DNA of 64,000 bases from Corynebacterium pseudopelargi. GTDB taxonomy: Bacteria; Actinomycetota; Actinomycetes; Mycobacteriales; Mycobacteriaceae. The notes beneath the pieces are model-generated. The model was not told where the DNA came from, did no database searches, and saw only the letters and a list, made by a program, of their open reading frames with translations. The position numbers and the translations under genes were made by a program. Positions 34,329-45,376 of this stretch are shown piece by piece. The stretch covers positions 2,170,001 through 2,234,000 of the forward strand of contig NZ_CP033898.1 of the NCBI RefSeq assembly GCF_003814005.1. The letters are read 5' to 3'. Position 1 is the stretch's first letter. Every line of letters starts with the position of its first letter.

Positions 34329-34898
34329 ATGGATGCTCAGCAGCAACATAACGACGAAGCCGTCACGGCCCTGGCCTTAAAGGCAGGCCGTGGCGATCGC
34401 GCTGCGCTTACCGAGTTCATCCGTGCCACCCAAGGCGATGTATGGCGCCTGCTCGCCCACCTTGGCGGCACCGCCATTGCCGACGACCTCACCCAAGAGA
34501 CTTACCTGCGAGTAATGAAAGCGCTGCCGCGCTTTGCCGCGCGGTCTTCTGCCAGAACGTGGCTGCTTTCACTTGCCCGCCGGGTGTGGGTAGACAATAT
34601 CCGCCACGACATGGCCCGCCCGCGCAAATCCACCGCCGAGGTAGAAGACCTCCAACGCAGCACCTCTTTGGAATCCAAATGGTCCGAGTGGGTAGATGTG
34701 CGCATGCTCATTGATAATCTGCCCGAGCAGCAGCGCGAGGCGCTGATCCTTACCCAGGTCTTGGGTTATACCTATGAAGAGGCAGCCAAGATCGCCGATG
34801 TTCGTGTTGGCACCATTCGCAGCCGCGTGGCGAGGGCCCGCAAGGAGCTCATCGAGGCGCACGGAAGCAGCCAGCAGCAGGCCTCATTTGGCGCCTAG
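34329..34898 (+). CDS. sigC: ECF sigma factor SigC
   Basis: A 189-aa ECF sigma factor. Region 2 is 'GDVWRLLAHLGGTAIADDLTQETYLRVMKALPRF' and 'SARTWLLSLARRVWVDNIRHDMAR'; region 4 is 'DNLPEQQREALILTQVLGYTYEEAAKIADVRVGTIRSRVARARKEL'. No anti-sigma gene is adjacent, as for SigC of M. tuberculosis and C. glutamicum. In C. glutamicum SigC controls respiratory-chain genes; the same role is inferred here. I chose ATG 34329, whose upstream DNA has a -10 but no ribosome site; the frame extends back to 34272. Confidence 0.9.
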   Translation: MDAQQQHNDEAVTALALKAGRGDRAALTEFIRATQGDVWRLLAHLGGTAIADDLTQETYLRVMKALPRFAARSSARTWLLSLARRVWVDNIRHDMARPRKSTAEVEDLQRSTSLESKWSEWVDVRMLIDNLPEQQREALILTQVLGYTYEEAAKIADVRVGTIRSRVARARKELIEAHGSSQQQASFGA

Positions 34899-35363
34899 GT
34901 CCGATCGATAGGGCGTTTCTTCGCGTTACACGCTACCCCCGCTTGCTACCCCCGCTTCAACGGGCGCTTTTATTCGCTTTGTCTTAGATTCCGCACCAGC
35001 GCCGCGTGCGCGCTATGCGACAGCGCCGGATTCAGTGCCATCGATCACAATCATTTCTTTGCGCTACTGAAAACGTATATTTGCCAAGCTCATCCGAAAG
35101 TTCGAGCCTTGCGAACATGTCACGCAAAATATTTTTGTAGCAGAATGAGCATATTTTTAATATGGTCTCAAAGTTATTGCATAAAAGTGGCTCCGTCTCG
35201 GCATAAAATCATTGGCCGAGACGGAGCTTCACTTAGCAAAACAGCGCGCGGTGTAAAGTTCACCTGGAGTTCAATTATGGCCTTTACCTGCACAAATACA
35301 TCTCGCTTGAGAAAAAGTGGCGCCAAATCTTGGCAAGTGGCTTGTTTTTTACTCCAAGGCCTA
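34899..35363. other. Intergenic region with tandem repeat and long hairpin
   Basis: No credible gene. It holds a perfect tandem 13-bp duplication (GCTACCCCCGCTT at 34932-34944 and 34945-34957), a small GC hairpin with T-run near 34950-34972 that may end sigC transcription, a strongly AT-rich stretch at 35100-35190, and the hairpin listed separately. An open frame at 35109-35372 has no ribosome site or recognisable product. Confidence 0.5.
35185..35234. other. Long perfect hairpin (possible terminator or small RNA)
   Basis: A 13-bp perfect stem GCTCCGTCTCGGC / GCCGAGACGGAGC with a 12-nt loop, extended after a 2-nt bulge by AAGTG/CACTT. On the plus strand no T-tract follows; on the minus strand TTTTATG follows. 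It is preceded by AT-rich DNA. It may be a structured leader, a small RNA or a minus-strand terminator. Confidence 0.5.
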
Positions 35364-35392
35364 TTGCGTTAAAAAAATGGCGATTTTATAAT
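35364..35392 (+). promoter_or_regulatory. Near-consensus promoter of the small-protein cluster
   Basis: -35 TTGCGT (35364-35369), exactly 17 bp, -10 TATAAT (35387-35392). This is the best housekeeping-sigma match in the window and predicts strong expression with a leader of about 76 nt before the first gene. Confidence 0.75.
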
Positions 35393-35474
35393 CAAGCCCA
35401 CGTCATCCTGAATTCCAATTCCATTCCACAGGAGACGTAAGTTCATCCCACTCATCTCACATAAGGAGAGATTC

Positions 35475-35825
35475 ATGAAGATCCGCAAGATTGCGAGCGC
35501 CGCACTCCTTTCCATCGCTGTTTCCGTTGCCGGTGCTGGCCTTGCCAACGCAGACGAAGTGGCTCCGGTAGAAGCCACCGACACCGCCGTCACCGCCGAG
35601 GTCGAGGCCCCGGCTGCCGAGGCCCCAGCCGCTGAGGCTGAGCCCGCCGAGGAAGCACCTGCCCAAGAGCAGCCTGCCGCCCCGGCTGAAAAGCCCGAGT
35701 TCTCCTCCTCCGACAAGGCAAACGCCTTCTCTTCCGAGATCACTCCCGACAACGTCACCAGTGTATTCGGCAAGGTCGTTGATCTCGTTTCGGCAATCCT
35801 CGGTTTTGTGGCAAAGGTCGCATAA
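35475..35825 (+). CDS. Secreted Ala/Glu/Pro-rich small protein, cluster gene 1
   Basis: A 116-aa exported protein. The signal peptide opens MKIRKIASAALLSIAV and is likely cut after 'GLANA'. A low-complexity Ala-Glu-Pro stretch (about residues 40-75) follows, then a C-terminal predicted amphipathic/hydrophobic helix ending 'KVVDLVSAILGFVAKVA'. I do not recognise the family. AAGGAG lies 7 nt before the ATG. It is first of four genes behind a strong promoter; its C-terminal 'A-I-L-G-F' matches the ends of genes 2 and 4. The pattern suggests an abundant envelope protein whose Pro/Ala linker spans the wall and whose C-terminus inserts or assembles in the mycomembrane (inference). Confidence 0.78.
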   Translation: MKIRKIASAALLSIAVSVAGAGLANADEVAPVEATDTAVTAEVEAPAAEAPAAEAEPAEEAPAQEQPAAPAEKPEFSSSDKANAFSSEITPDNVTSVFGKVVDLVSAILGFVAKVA

Positions 35826-35864
35826 AACACTCGTTTTCTTCACTAGCACCTAGGAGACACGCTC

Positions 35865-36011
35865 ATGGGAGCAACTGAATACCCAATGGAAAATGTGCCT
35901 TTGGATCCCGCGCACGACCCCATCCCGGTAACCCACTGGTTCCAGGAAATCGGGCCGCACCTCCTCGACGCAATCCAGGCAATGCTCGGCTTCGCCACCG
36001 GCGTGGTCTAA
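35865..36011 (+). CDS. 48-aa amphipathic peptide, cluster gene 2
   Basis: A 48-aa peptide with no signal sequence. It begins MGATEYPMENVPLDPAHDPI and ends in a hydrophobic/amphipathic helix 'HLLDAIQAMLGFATGVV'. Size, lack of a signal peptide and the C-terminal helix recall the mycolated porin peptides PorA (45 aa) and PorH (57 aa), but the sequence is different and the locus is not the groEL2-linked por locus. It has a good ribosome site (AGGAG, 8 nt) 39 nt after gene 1 stops. Confidence 0.75.
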   Translation: MGATEYPMENVPLDPAHDPIPVTHWFQEIGPHLLDAIQAMLGFATGVV

Positions 36012-36031
36012 ACACAAGGAGCGTTTCTCAC

Positions 36032-36631
36032 ATGAAGGCCAAATCTCTCATCGCTGCCGGAGCAATGGCGGCAACAATGGCCCTGGGAGCACAGGCGGCT
36101 GTGGCTGCGCCTTTTGATCCGCTGACTTCCTCCACCGATGGCCGCCCTTGGTGGGATCCCACCAAGGTCATCGAAGTGCCCGTCAACCCGGACCGTGCCG
36201 AAGGCCACGTGGATAGCGTGAAGTTCACGGACCCTCAAGGTTCCCACACCGTACACATGGTGCCCAATGCACCAACCCAAGCCGTAGTGCAGGCAGAAGC
36301 CTCCGGATTTACCCCCGGGCTCTACTACACCGTCCGCGTGACCCTGCGTGAAGCAGGCACCGGCGCCGACTGGGGTGTGTACACCTGGCTTACCTATAAG
36401 GCCACCGACGAAGGCAAACTCCACATCAAGCTCAACACCTATATCCCTTCCCGAGCGCAGTCTGGGGAAAAGGTGGTAGCAGTACCCACGGTGTATAACG
36501 CCAATGATGTGCGCCAAGATGGTCGGCCAAACAAGCAAGACCCCAAGTGCGTGTTGGAATGCAAGCGAGTTCCTCCGCTTGCCGCTTGGACCAACTACAA
36601 CGATCCCCAAGCAACGATCACCATCGGCTAG
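36032..36631 (+). CDS. Secreted 199-aa protein, cluster gene 3
   Basis: A 199-aa exported protein: signal peptide to 'AAVAAPFDP' (about residue 26), then a probable beta-rich domain ('VDSVKFTDPQGSHTVHMVP', 'GLYYTVRVTLREAGTGADWGVYTWLTYKATDEGKLHIKL'). Near the C-terminus two cysteines ('DPKCVLECKR') could form a short disulfide loop. No family was recognised; the fold may be Ig-like (guess). AAGGAG precedes the ATG, 20 nt after the gene 2 stop. Its position among three small peptides suggests a structural or chaperone partner of them. Confidence 0.8.
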   Translation: MKAKSLIAAGAMAATMALGAQAAVAAPFDPLTSSTDGRPWWDPTKVIEVPVNPDRAEGHVDSVKFTDPQGSHTVHMVPNAPTQAVVQAEASGFTPGLYYTVRVTLREAGTGADWGVYTWLTYKATDEGKLHIKLNTYIPSRAQSGEKVVAVPTVYNANDVRQDGRPNKQDPKCVLECKRVPPLAAWTNYNDPQATITIG

Positions 36632-36664
36632 CGGGACAATCCCCTCAACTAGAAAGGACCTCGC

Positions 36665-36781
36665 ATGGAGGTAGGACCTGCACCATTTCCCGGTTACTTC
36701 GACCAGGATGCAGCACAATTCGCTGTGGCCATTGTCAAGGTCATCCTTGGCAGCATCGGCCAAATTCACGGCGTGATGTAA
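36665..36781 (+). CDS. 38-aa amphipathic peptide, cluster gene 4
   Basis: A 38-aa peptide without a signal sequence: it starts MEVGPAPFPGYFDQDAAQFA and ends 'VAIVKVILGSIGQIHGVM'. Like gene 2 it is acidic/aromatic at the N-terminus and hydrophobic at the C-terminus, with the shared 'I-L-G' core. AAAGGA lies 6 nt before the ATG. A strong bidirectional terminator follows 45 bp later, closing the cluster. Confidence 0.72.
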   Translation: MEVGPAPFPGYFDQDAAQFAVAIVKVILGSIGQIHGVM

Positions 36782-36826
36782 CACGCCCCCGCGTGAGATT
36801 CACGCAAAACACACTGTAGACACACC

Positions 36827-36858
36827 AAAGCGCTCCCCGATTCTTCGGGGAGCGCTTT
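36827..36858. terminator. Bidirectional terminator, small-peptide cluster / asd
   Basis: Stem AAAGCGCTCCCCGA / TTCGGGGAGCGCTTT, 14 bp with a tiny loop, between the convergent cluster and asd. Both flanks have A/T runs. Confidence 0.9.
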
Positions 36859-36870
36859 GATTATTCGCTC

Positions 36871-37914
<1,044 letters not shown>

Positions 37915-37928
37915 TTAAGAATTGAGGT

Positions 37929-39194
37929 TTAGCGGCCGGTGCCTGCGTACACGGTGGCTTCGGTATCGCCGCCGAGCTCGAAAGCCTCGTGCAGCACGCG
38001 GGTGGCCTCGTCTACGTCGGCTTCGCGGATCAGCACAGAGATGCGGATCTCGGAGGTAGAGATCAGCTCAATGTTGATGCCGGCATCGCGCAGAGCCTCG
38101 CAGAAGATAGCGGTCACGCCGGGGTGCGACTTCATGCCAGCGCCCACCAGGGACACCTTGCCAATTTGATCGTCGTACACGACGTTTTGCCAGTCGTTTT
38201 TCGCCTGCAGGTTGCGCAGCAGCTCCATGGCGCGCGGGCCGTCGGTACGCGGGCAGGTGAAGGTGATGTCGGTGCGGTTATCTTCCAGCGAGGAGATGTT
38301 TTGCAGCACCATGTCGATGTTGATCTCGGCATCGGCAAGCGCACGGAACACATCGGCTGCGGCACCGGGGGAATCCGGGATGCCAAGGACGGTAATTTTT
38401 GCTTCGGACTTATCGGTGGCTACACCGGCCAGCACTGCTTCTTCCACAGGAATATCCTCCATCGAACCGGCGACCAGGGTGCCGGGATCATTGCTATACG
38501 ACGAACGCACGCGCAGCGGCACACCAAAGGCGCGCGCATATTCAACGCTGCGGAGCACAAGAATTTTGGAGCCGACTGCGGCAAGCTCCAGCATCTCCTC
38601 AAAGGAGAGCTTTTCAAGCTTCTGCGCATTCGACACGATGCGCGGGTCGGCGGTGTACACGCCATCGACATCCGAATAGATCTCGCACACATCGGCATCG
38701 AGCGCAGCAGCCAAAGCCACAGCGGTGGTGTCGGAACCGCCACGGCCTAGGGTGGTCACATCGCGGGACTCACGATTCACGCCCTGGAACCCAGCCACCA
38801 AGCAGATCTTGCCCTCGTCGAGCGCCTCACGCACACGACCTGGGGTGACGTCGACGATGCGCGCATTGCCGTGACGCTCGGTAGTAATCACACCCGCCTG
38901 CGAACCGGTGAAGGACTGCGCCTTCGCACCAAAGGATTCAATAGCCATCGCCACCAGCGCATTCGAGATGCGCTCGCCGGCGGTAAGCAGCATATCCATC
39001 TCGCGAGCCGGCGGAACGGGGTTCACGGCGGCGGCCATATCCAGCAGGTCGTCGGTGGTATCGCCCATTGCTGAGCACACCACGACCACGTCGTTGCCTT
39101 TCTTCTTAGTAGCAACAATGCGTTCAGCCACGCTGCGGATGCGCTCCGGGGTCTCCAAAGAGGAGCCACCAAATTTCTGTACGACAAGTGCCAC
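37929..39194 (-). CDS. lysC: Aspartate kinase
   Basis: A 421-aa aspartokinase, same length as C. glutamicum LysC. The kinase core opens '[10 protein letters not shown]', with '[18 protein letters not shown]'; two ACT domains follow. Residues Ser301 and Thr311, where C. glutamicum mutations relieve Lys+Thr inhibition, are wild type ('[13 protein letters not shown]'), so feedback control is expected. I chose GTG 39194 over ATG 39200: AAAGGG lies 8 nt upstream and the N-terminus then aligns with C. glutamicum. The internal ATG 38462 ([10 protein letters not shown]) is the likely start of the smaller beta subunit made in C. glutamicum. Confidence 0.96.
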   Translation of the reverse strand: MALVVQKFGGSSLETPERIRSVAERIVATKKKGNDVVVVCSAMGDTTDDLLDMAAAVNPVPPAREMDMLLTAGERISNALVAMAIESFGAKAQSFTGSQAGVITTERHGNARIVDVTPGRVREALDEGKICLVAGFQGVNRESRDVTTLGRGGSDTTAVALAAALDADVCEIYSDVDGVYTADPRIVSNAQKLEKLSFEEMLELAAVGSKILVLRSVEYARAFGVPLRVRSSYSNDPGTLVAGSMEDIPVEEAVLAGVATDKSEAKITVLGIPDSPGAAADVFRALADAEINIDMVLQNISSLEDNRTDITFTCPRTDGPRAMELLRNLQAKNDWQNVVYDDQIGKVSLVGAGMKSHPGVTAIFCEALRDAGINIELISTSEIRISVLIREADVDEATRVLHEAFELGGDTEATVYAGTGR

Positions 39195-39299
39195 GGGCAT
39201 TGCCCTTTCTATCCCTACATGAATGTCGGCTTCATAGCTTACAGCCCTTTGGCGTGGTCAAGCGAAGTCGAGCCCCAATTAGGCGTTATAGTAAGGACA

Positions 39300-40151
39300 A
39301 TGTTGGGAAATATTCTTGCAATGGCGTTCGCGCTACTTTCAGCCCTCACCATCGCCTGGGGCACCGTAGTCCGCCACCGCATTGCAGAAAACGCCCCAGC
39401 AGGAGGCTCACCATTCCTCCAAGCTATTCGACGCCCCGCCTGGTGGGCAGGCACCTTTCTAGCCCTAGCAGGCTACGGATTCCAAATCATTGCCCTGGGC
39501 TTTGGCGCCCTATTGGTAGTGCAGCCGATCCTCGTGCTTTCGCTCATGTTCACCCTGCCGCTTTCCGCACACTTCGCCGGAAGGCGCATCGCCCGCGATG
39601 AATTCCTCTGGGCACTCGCACTCACCATCGCCGTCGCCGTACTCGTGCTGCTAGGCCGCCCAGAAGCCGGCGACCCACAACCACCACTCGAACGCTGGAT
39701 CCCAGCGATGGTCATTGGTGTTGTAGCGCTCATCAGCCTGGAGCGCTACGCCCAGCGCCAAATCAGGAACGAAAAAGCCCTATGGCTCGGCGTAGTCACC
39801 GGCGGCATCTACGGCTATGTGGCGGTGCTTTCCAAAGCCACCGTGGACATTTTTACCCACGAGGGCTTTCTTGCACTGCTCACCGCATGGGAGGGCTACA
39901 CGCTGCTCGCAGGAGCCATCATCGGCACCGTAGTGCAGCAATACGCCTTTAACGCCGGAGACCTCAAAAACTCCCTACCAGCGATGACCATTTTGGAACC
40001 CATCGTCGCCTTCGCACTTGGCTACGCAGTGCTGGGAGAGAAATTCCAAGTCAGCGGCTTTAACTGGTTCTTTATGGCACTCGCGCTTGCCACCATGATC
40101 GTGTCTACGATCGCGCTTTCAAGAAAGGGCGTTGGGGCGCAAAAGAGCTAG
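39300..40151 (+). CDS. DMT-family membrane transporter
   Basis: A 283-aa protein with about nine or ten membrane helices of the drug/metabolite transporter type ('FALLSALTIAWGTVVRHRIAENAP', 'LLVVQPILVLSLMFTLPLSAHFAGRRI', 'LEPIVAFALGYAVLGEKFQVSGFNW'). Substrate unknown. TATAGT (39287-39292) ends 7 nt before ATG 39300, so a leaderless mRNA is likely; the frame opens earlier at 39219. It is divergent from lysC. Confidence 0.82.
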   Translation: MLGNILAMAFALLSALTIAWGTVVRHRIAENAPAGGSPFLQAIRRPAWWAGTFLALAGYGFQIIALGFGALLVVQPILVLSLMFTLPLSAHFAGRRIARDEFLWALALTIAVAVLVLLGRPEAGDPQPPLERWIPAMVIGVVALISLERYAQRQIRNEKALWLGVVTGGIYGYVAVLSKATVDIFTHEGFLALLTAWEGYTLLAGAIIGTVVQQYAFNAGDLKNSLPAMTILEPIVAFALGYAVLGEKFQVSGFNWFFMALALATMIVSTIALSRKGVGAQKS

Positions 40152-40163
40152 GTGGCTTTCTTT

Positions 40164-41285
40164 TTAAATGGCCCACTGGAACACGCCCACCATGTAGGCG
40201 GAGATCAAGGCGCCTATGAGGCACCACAGCACCATCGCCCACGAAGGAAGGCGCCGCGCCAGGGGGAGCAGCAGCACCACGGCGGGGAGCAGCAAGCGCG
40301 GACGCGAATGCATAATCCCATTAGAAAGCAGCACATTGGCGCTAATGGCCACACCAAACAGCCAGAGGTGCCAGTCAAGCAACCCGGCGCGCGCCCACCA
40401 CGTTGCCACCGGTAGGGTCACAAGTGCCGCGAGGATGATGGCGCTGCTGATGATGTAGCCGGGATTGCTGTGCCAGGTGCCAAGCCAGGTCAAGGTGGCG
40501 CGGCCAAAATCAAAGCCCGAATCCCAGCCCTGCTCCTGCATTCCGAAGTAGCCGCCCACCTCGCGCGTGTGCCAAGAAGCCCACAGTAGATAGGCCAAAG
40601 CAGGAAGCGCAGAGCATAAGCACAGTGCCCAGGCCTTGAAGCTGCGGCGGTGATACACCAGTACGCTTGCCGCAAACACCAGCCACAAGTCCACCGCCGT
40701 GAGGCGCACCAAACCCGCCAACGCCACCAACACCGCCGCCGGTAGGAGGCGGCGCTGGATTAGAAAGACCAAAGCCCATAAAGCGCAGGCCAAAAAGAGG
40801 CTTTCTGTGTAGACCATGGTCAAGGTGATTGCCATGGGCGCACCGAGCAGCAGCAGTGCACCATTGGGTTCGCGGCCACTTAAGCGCAGCATGGCCATGG
40901 TGGCCGCCACCCCTGCAGCGCAGGAGATAAACACGCCCACACCCGCATAACTGATGGGCAAGGGAAGCCAGTGCACCGCGCTAAACAGCACGCGGATGGC
41001 AAAGGGGTACGCAGGGAAAAATGCCAAGCGATGCTGATAGATCTCTGGATCACTTGGGCCTGTGCCATCTGCACTGAAGTAGCCAAAGCGAGCAATTGCC
41101 ACATATTGTTCGCCATCCCACTTGGCCAGATAATCCAAGGCGTGAGCAGGATTCATGGCCACAAGCAGCCCGAAACGAACCACGGCTGTGACAAGGAATA
41201 GCCACAGCGCAAGGCGAAAATCCGGATGCAAGGCGCACGCCACACGGCGTGTGAGCGCGTGCCTTGAAGTGTGGGCAGTAGGCAT
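40164..41285 (-). CDS. Polytopic membrane glycosyltransferase, PIG-V-like
   Basis: A 373-aa protein with about nine helices. 'LAKWDGEQYVAIARFGYFS' in the first external loop matches the W-D-x-x-x-Y-x-x-I-A-x-x-G-Y motif of PIG-V-type GT-C mannosyltransferases, which use polyprenyl-phosphate sugars outside the membrane. In Corynebacteriales such enzymes act in envelope glycan or protein mannosylation; the acceptor is unknown. ATG 41285 follows TACAGT (41294-41299, this strand) by 8 nt. The longer frame to 41471 runs through the leuA promoter and was rejected. Convergent with the DMT gene, 12 bp apart. Confidence 0.75.
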   Translation of the reverse strand: MPTAHTSRHALTRRVACALHPDFRLALWLFLVTAVVRFGLLVAMNPAHALDYLAKWDGEQYVAIARFGYFSADGTGPSDPEIYQHRLAFFPAYPFAIRVLFSAVHWLPLPISYAGVGVFISCAAGVAATMAMLRLSGREPNGALLLLGAPMAITLTMVYTESLFLACALWALVFLIQRRLLPAAVLVALAGLVRLTAVDLWLVFAASVLVYHRRSFKAWALCLCSALPALAYLLWASWHTREVGGYFGMQEQGWDSGFDFGRATLTWLGTWHSNPGYIISSAIILAALVTLPVATWWARAGLLDWHLWLFGVAISANVLLSNGIMHSRPRLLLPAVVLLLPLARRLPSWAMVLWCLIGALISAYMVGVFQWAI

Positions 41286-41452
41286 CAGCAGCAACTGTAG
41301 CGCTAGATGTTGGGAGCCGGTTGTTGCTTGGGCGGGGCGCGCTCGGGGTGGTGAGGTCGGGGTGGCGAGGTCAGGGTGCCGGTGTCGGGGTGGCGGCGTG
41401 CCGGACGCCGGGGCGAACTCACATTTTGGGATAGTTCGTCTCATTTCTGTGC

Positions 41453-41458
41453 TAGGGT
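41453..41458 (+). promoter_or_regulatory. leuL/leuA -10 element
   Basis: TAGGGT within TGTGCTAGGGT, ending 7 nt before the leader-peptide ATG, so transcription probably starts on or next to that ATG. Confidence 0.7.
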
Positions 41459-41465
41459 GTGAGAC

Positions 41466-41516
41466 ATGCAACGCGCGGACCTATTGCTTAGTCGCCGCGG
41501 CGGGCCCTCCTTCTAG
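41466..41516 (+). CDS. leuL: Leucine leader peptide (leuA attenuator)
   Basis: A 16-aa peptide MQRADLLLSRRGGPSF with three consecutive leucine codons (CTA TTG CTT). The first of these is rare in this GC-rich genome. Leucyl-tRNA supply would set ribosome position here and so the folding of the downstream leader RNA, a mechanism proposed for actinobacterial leuA genes. The mRNA appears leaderless. Confidence 0.82.
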   Translation: MQRADLLLSRRGGPSF

Positions 41517-41518
41517 CA

Positions 41519-41561
41519 CTGAGCTGGCTCCCGTCGCGGAGTTTCGCTTTGGCCGGCTCAG
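41519..41561 (+). promoter_or_regulatory. leuA attenuator hairpin
   Basis: Stem CTGAGCTGGC / GCCGGCTCAG (one wobble) immediately after the leader-peptide stop, followed by CCACCACCTTTTACAC. It could be the terminator or a ribosome-site-sequestering arm; an alternative pairing with the leader codons was not resolved by eye. Confidence 0.6.
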
Positions 41562-41589
41562 TCACCACCACCTTTTACACAAGAGTTGA

Positions 41590-43428
<1,839 letters not shown>

Positions 43429-43434
43429 ATAGCA

Positions 43435-43483
43435 AAGCGCCCGTTCCTTCGCGCTACTTTGCGACGAGGAACCGGGCGCTTAT
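43435..43483 (+). terminator. leuA terminator
   Basis: Imperfect long stem AAGCGCCCGTTCCT / AGGAACCGGGCGCTT just after the leuA stop, followed by ATTG. Confidence 0.75.
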
Positions 43484-43510
43484 TGCTGCTCTCTTTTCAA
43501 GAGCAGCAAT
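43482..43510. terminator. Second hairpin, probably for the surface-protein gene
   Basis: Perfect 11-bp stem ATTGCTGCTCT / AGAGCAGCAAT with a 7-nt loop, 6 bp beyond the stop of the convergent surface-protein gene. Confidence 0.78.
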
Positions 43511-43516
43511 AGGTGT

Positions 43517-45376
43517 TTAGGACTGCTTGCGGCGACGGCTAAGCAGGATTCCGCCACCTACCAGTGCCAAACCAACCACGACGATGCCGATGACGGATGC
43601 GCCGGTGTTAGCAAGGTTGCGGTAAGCAGGCTGCTGCTTGTCTTGGGTTGCGTGACCAGCCGTTGCATCGTTGGAGGAGTCGGACTGCTGCTCGTCCTTG
43701 GTGGGAGCACCATTGTCGTCCTTGTCCTGCCCCACCACTTCCACAGTCTTTTCAGACTTGGTGCCATTCGAGGCAGTCACCGAAAGGGTGATGTGATAGG
43801 TGCCGGCTACCTCAATGTTGACGTCGCTGGCTACCACCTTGATGGAACCGGTGAGGTTGCCGTCGATAGCGGAAGAAGCGGTTGCGTGCAGCACTGCCAC
43901 CGGATCATCGAAGTTGATGCCGACGTGCAGATTTACTACAGCAGCAACAAAGATGTTCACCGAAGAATCTTCAGCTTCATCCTTGGGCTTGACGTGCACG
44001 TCCACTGCCTTGGTGGTGCTTGCACCATCGGAGTCGGTGACCTTGAGCACCACGCGATAGTTGCCGGGAGTGTCAGTATCAACGTCGTTGGACACGACCG
44101 TGATCTCGTCGGTGATGTCGCCGTCCTCTTGATCCTGAGCCTTTGCCTTGAGCACTTCCACCGGGTCGGAGAAATCCGCGCCTTGGTCAATCTCGACCTT
44201 CTCAGGGCCCTTGATCACTGGGGCGGCGTTGATCTTTTCCATCTTGGGCACGTACTTGACGGTCACAATCGTCTCATGGCGTGCGCCATCGCTGTCCGTG
44301 ACGGCAAGAACCACGTTGTATGTGCCAGGCTCATCCGGATTGACGTCCGAGGAGGCCTGCTCGATCTTGTCGGTGATATCGCCATCTTCGGGATCGTAGG
44401 CAGTGGCATTCAGATTGTCGAAAGAGTAGGGCGTGCCAACCGGGAAGGTGGTAGGACCATTGACGGTGATGGTGGGGGTCTCGTTGATCTGCTTCTTCGG
44501 GGTGATGGTCACCGGGATGAAGATCTTGGTAGTCAATCCACCGCTGTCAGTTGCTTGGTACACCACCTGGTAATCGCCAGGAACTTCTGGGTTCACAGTG
44601 TTTTTGAGCAGCTCGAGGCTATCGCTTATGTCGCCATCTTCTGGGTCAGTTGCCTGCACAGAAAGGTCGATGGGGGAGAAATCGTAGCCTTCCGGGTAGG
44701 ACATAGGCCCATTGACCTTGATGCTCGGGGCCTGGTTTTCCTCACCGTTGCCCGTGATGGTCACAGTTACAAAGCGAGATGCTCGGTTGCCAAAGCTGTC
44801 GTAGACCGCAAATTCAACCTCGTAGGTGCCGGGGCTGTTTTCGTTCACATTGTTGGAAACCACCTGGATATTCTGGCTGATGTCACCGTCTTCCGGGTCA
44901 TTCGCCGTGGGCTTGAGATCAGCGATCGGATCAAAGTTGGTACCCACGGGGTAGGAAGTCGGGCCTGATGTCGTAATCGTTGGCACGCGATTAATCTCCA
45001 CCGGTTGCGCCGGGGTTTCTGCAGGCGCTTCGCTTGGAGCTTCGGATTCCTCCGCAGGAGCATCCTCGGATGGAGTGGATTCCGCAGGAGTGTCGGGCGT
45101 CGAGGAGTCTGCATCGCTGTCGTTATCGTCCGTATCAGCGGGAGTTTCCTCGCTGGGCGCCTCAGTTTCCTCAGCAGGAGTCTCGGCCGGGGGTTCTGCA
45201 GGTGCTTCGCTTGAGGTATCGCCTGGGGTCTCGGGTGCAACAACCTCAGAGGCTGGTGCCTCAGATTCTTGCGCTGCCGCGAGTGGGGCAAATGCGGCTC
45301 CAGTTGCGAACATTAGTGAGGGGGTGGCGATTGCGGCAATAGCCTTGGCGCCAAGCCTTCTTGAACTCTTGGACAT
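43517..45376 (-). CDS. Sortase-anchored (LANTG) repeat surface protein
   Basis: A 619-aa cell-wall protein. A signal peptide (residues 1-36) precedes a long Glu/Pro/Ala/Ser-rich stalk (about 36-135). Five tandem Ig-like repeats of about 80 residues follow (DUF5011-like; each has 'N-x-x-P-x-I', 'DPEDGDI', 'V-x-x-D-V-x-x-x-x-P-G-T/N-Y'). The last repeat is diverged ('SAIDGNLTGSIKVVASDVNIEVAGTY'). The C-terminus has 'LANTG', a hydrophobic span and 'RRRKQS'. It probably serves in adhesion or as a surface scaffold. I chose ATG 45376, where the signal peptide starts and GGAAG lies upstream; the track to 45496 adds an unlikely 40 residues. Confidence 0.88.
   Translation of the reverse strand: MSKSSRRLGAKAIAAIATPSLMFATGAAFAPLAAAQESEAPASEVVAPETPGDTSSEAPAEPPAETPAEETEAPSEETPADTDDNDSDADSSTPDTPAESTPSEDAPAEESEAPSEAPAETPAQPVEINRVPTITTSGPTSYPVGTNFDPIADLKPTANDPEDGDISQNIQVVSNNVNENSPGTYEVEFAVYDSFGNRASRFVTVTITGNGEENQAPSIKVNGPMSYPEGYDFSPIDLSVQATDPEDGDISDSLELLKNTVNPEVPGDYQVVYQATDSGGLTTKIFIPVTITPKKQINETPTITVNGPTTFPVGTPYSFDNLNATAYDPEDGDITDKIEQASSDVNPDEPGTYNVVLAVTDSDGARHETIVTVKYVPKMEKINAAPVIKGPEKVEIDQGADFSDPVEVLKAKAQDQEDGDITDEITVVSNDVDTDTPGNYRVVLKVTDSDGASTTKAVDVHVKPKDEAEDSSVNIFVAAVVNLHVGINFDDPVAVLHATASSAIDGNLTGSIKVVASDVNIEVAGTYHITLSVTASNGTKSEKTVEVVGQDKDDNGAPTKDEQQSDSSNDATAGHATQDKQQPAYRNLANTGASVIGIVVVGLALVGGGILLSRRRKQS

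Noticed and set aside
35109..35372. 87-codon frame in the sigC-peptide cluster spacer
   Set aside because: Crosses the long hairpin, is AT-rich without a ribosome site, and gives no recognisable protein.
43643..44968. 441-codon plus-strand frame opposite the surface protein
   Set aside because: Antisense shadow of a repetitive gene; product has no recognisable domain, while the minus-strand gene has signal peptide, repeats and anchor.
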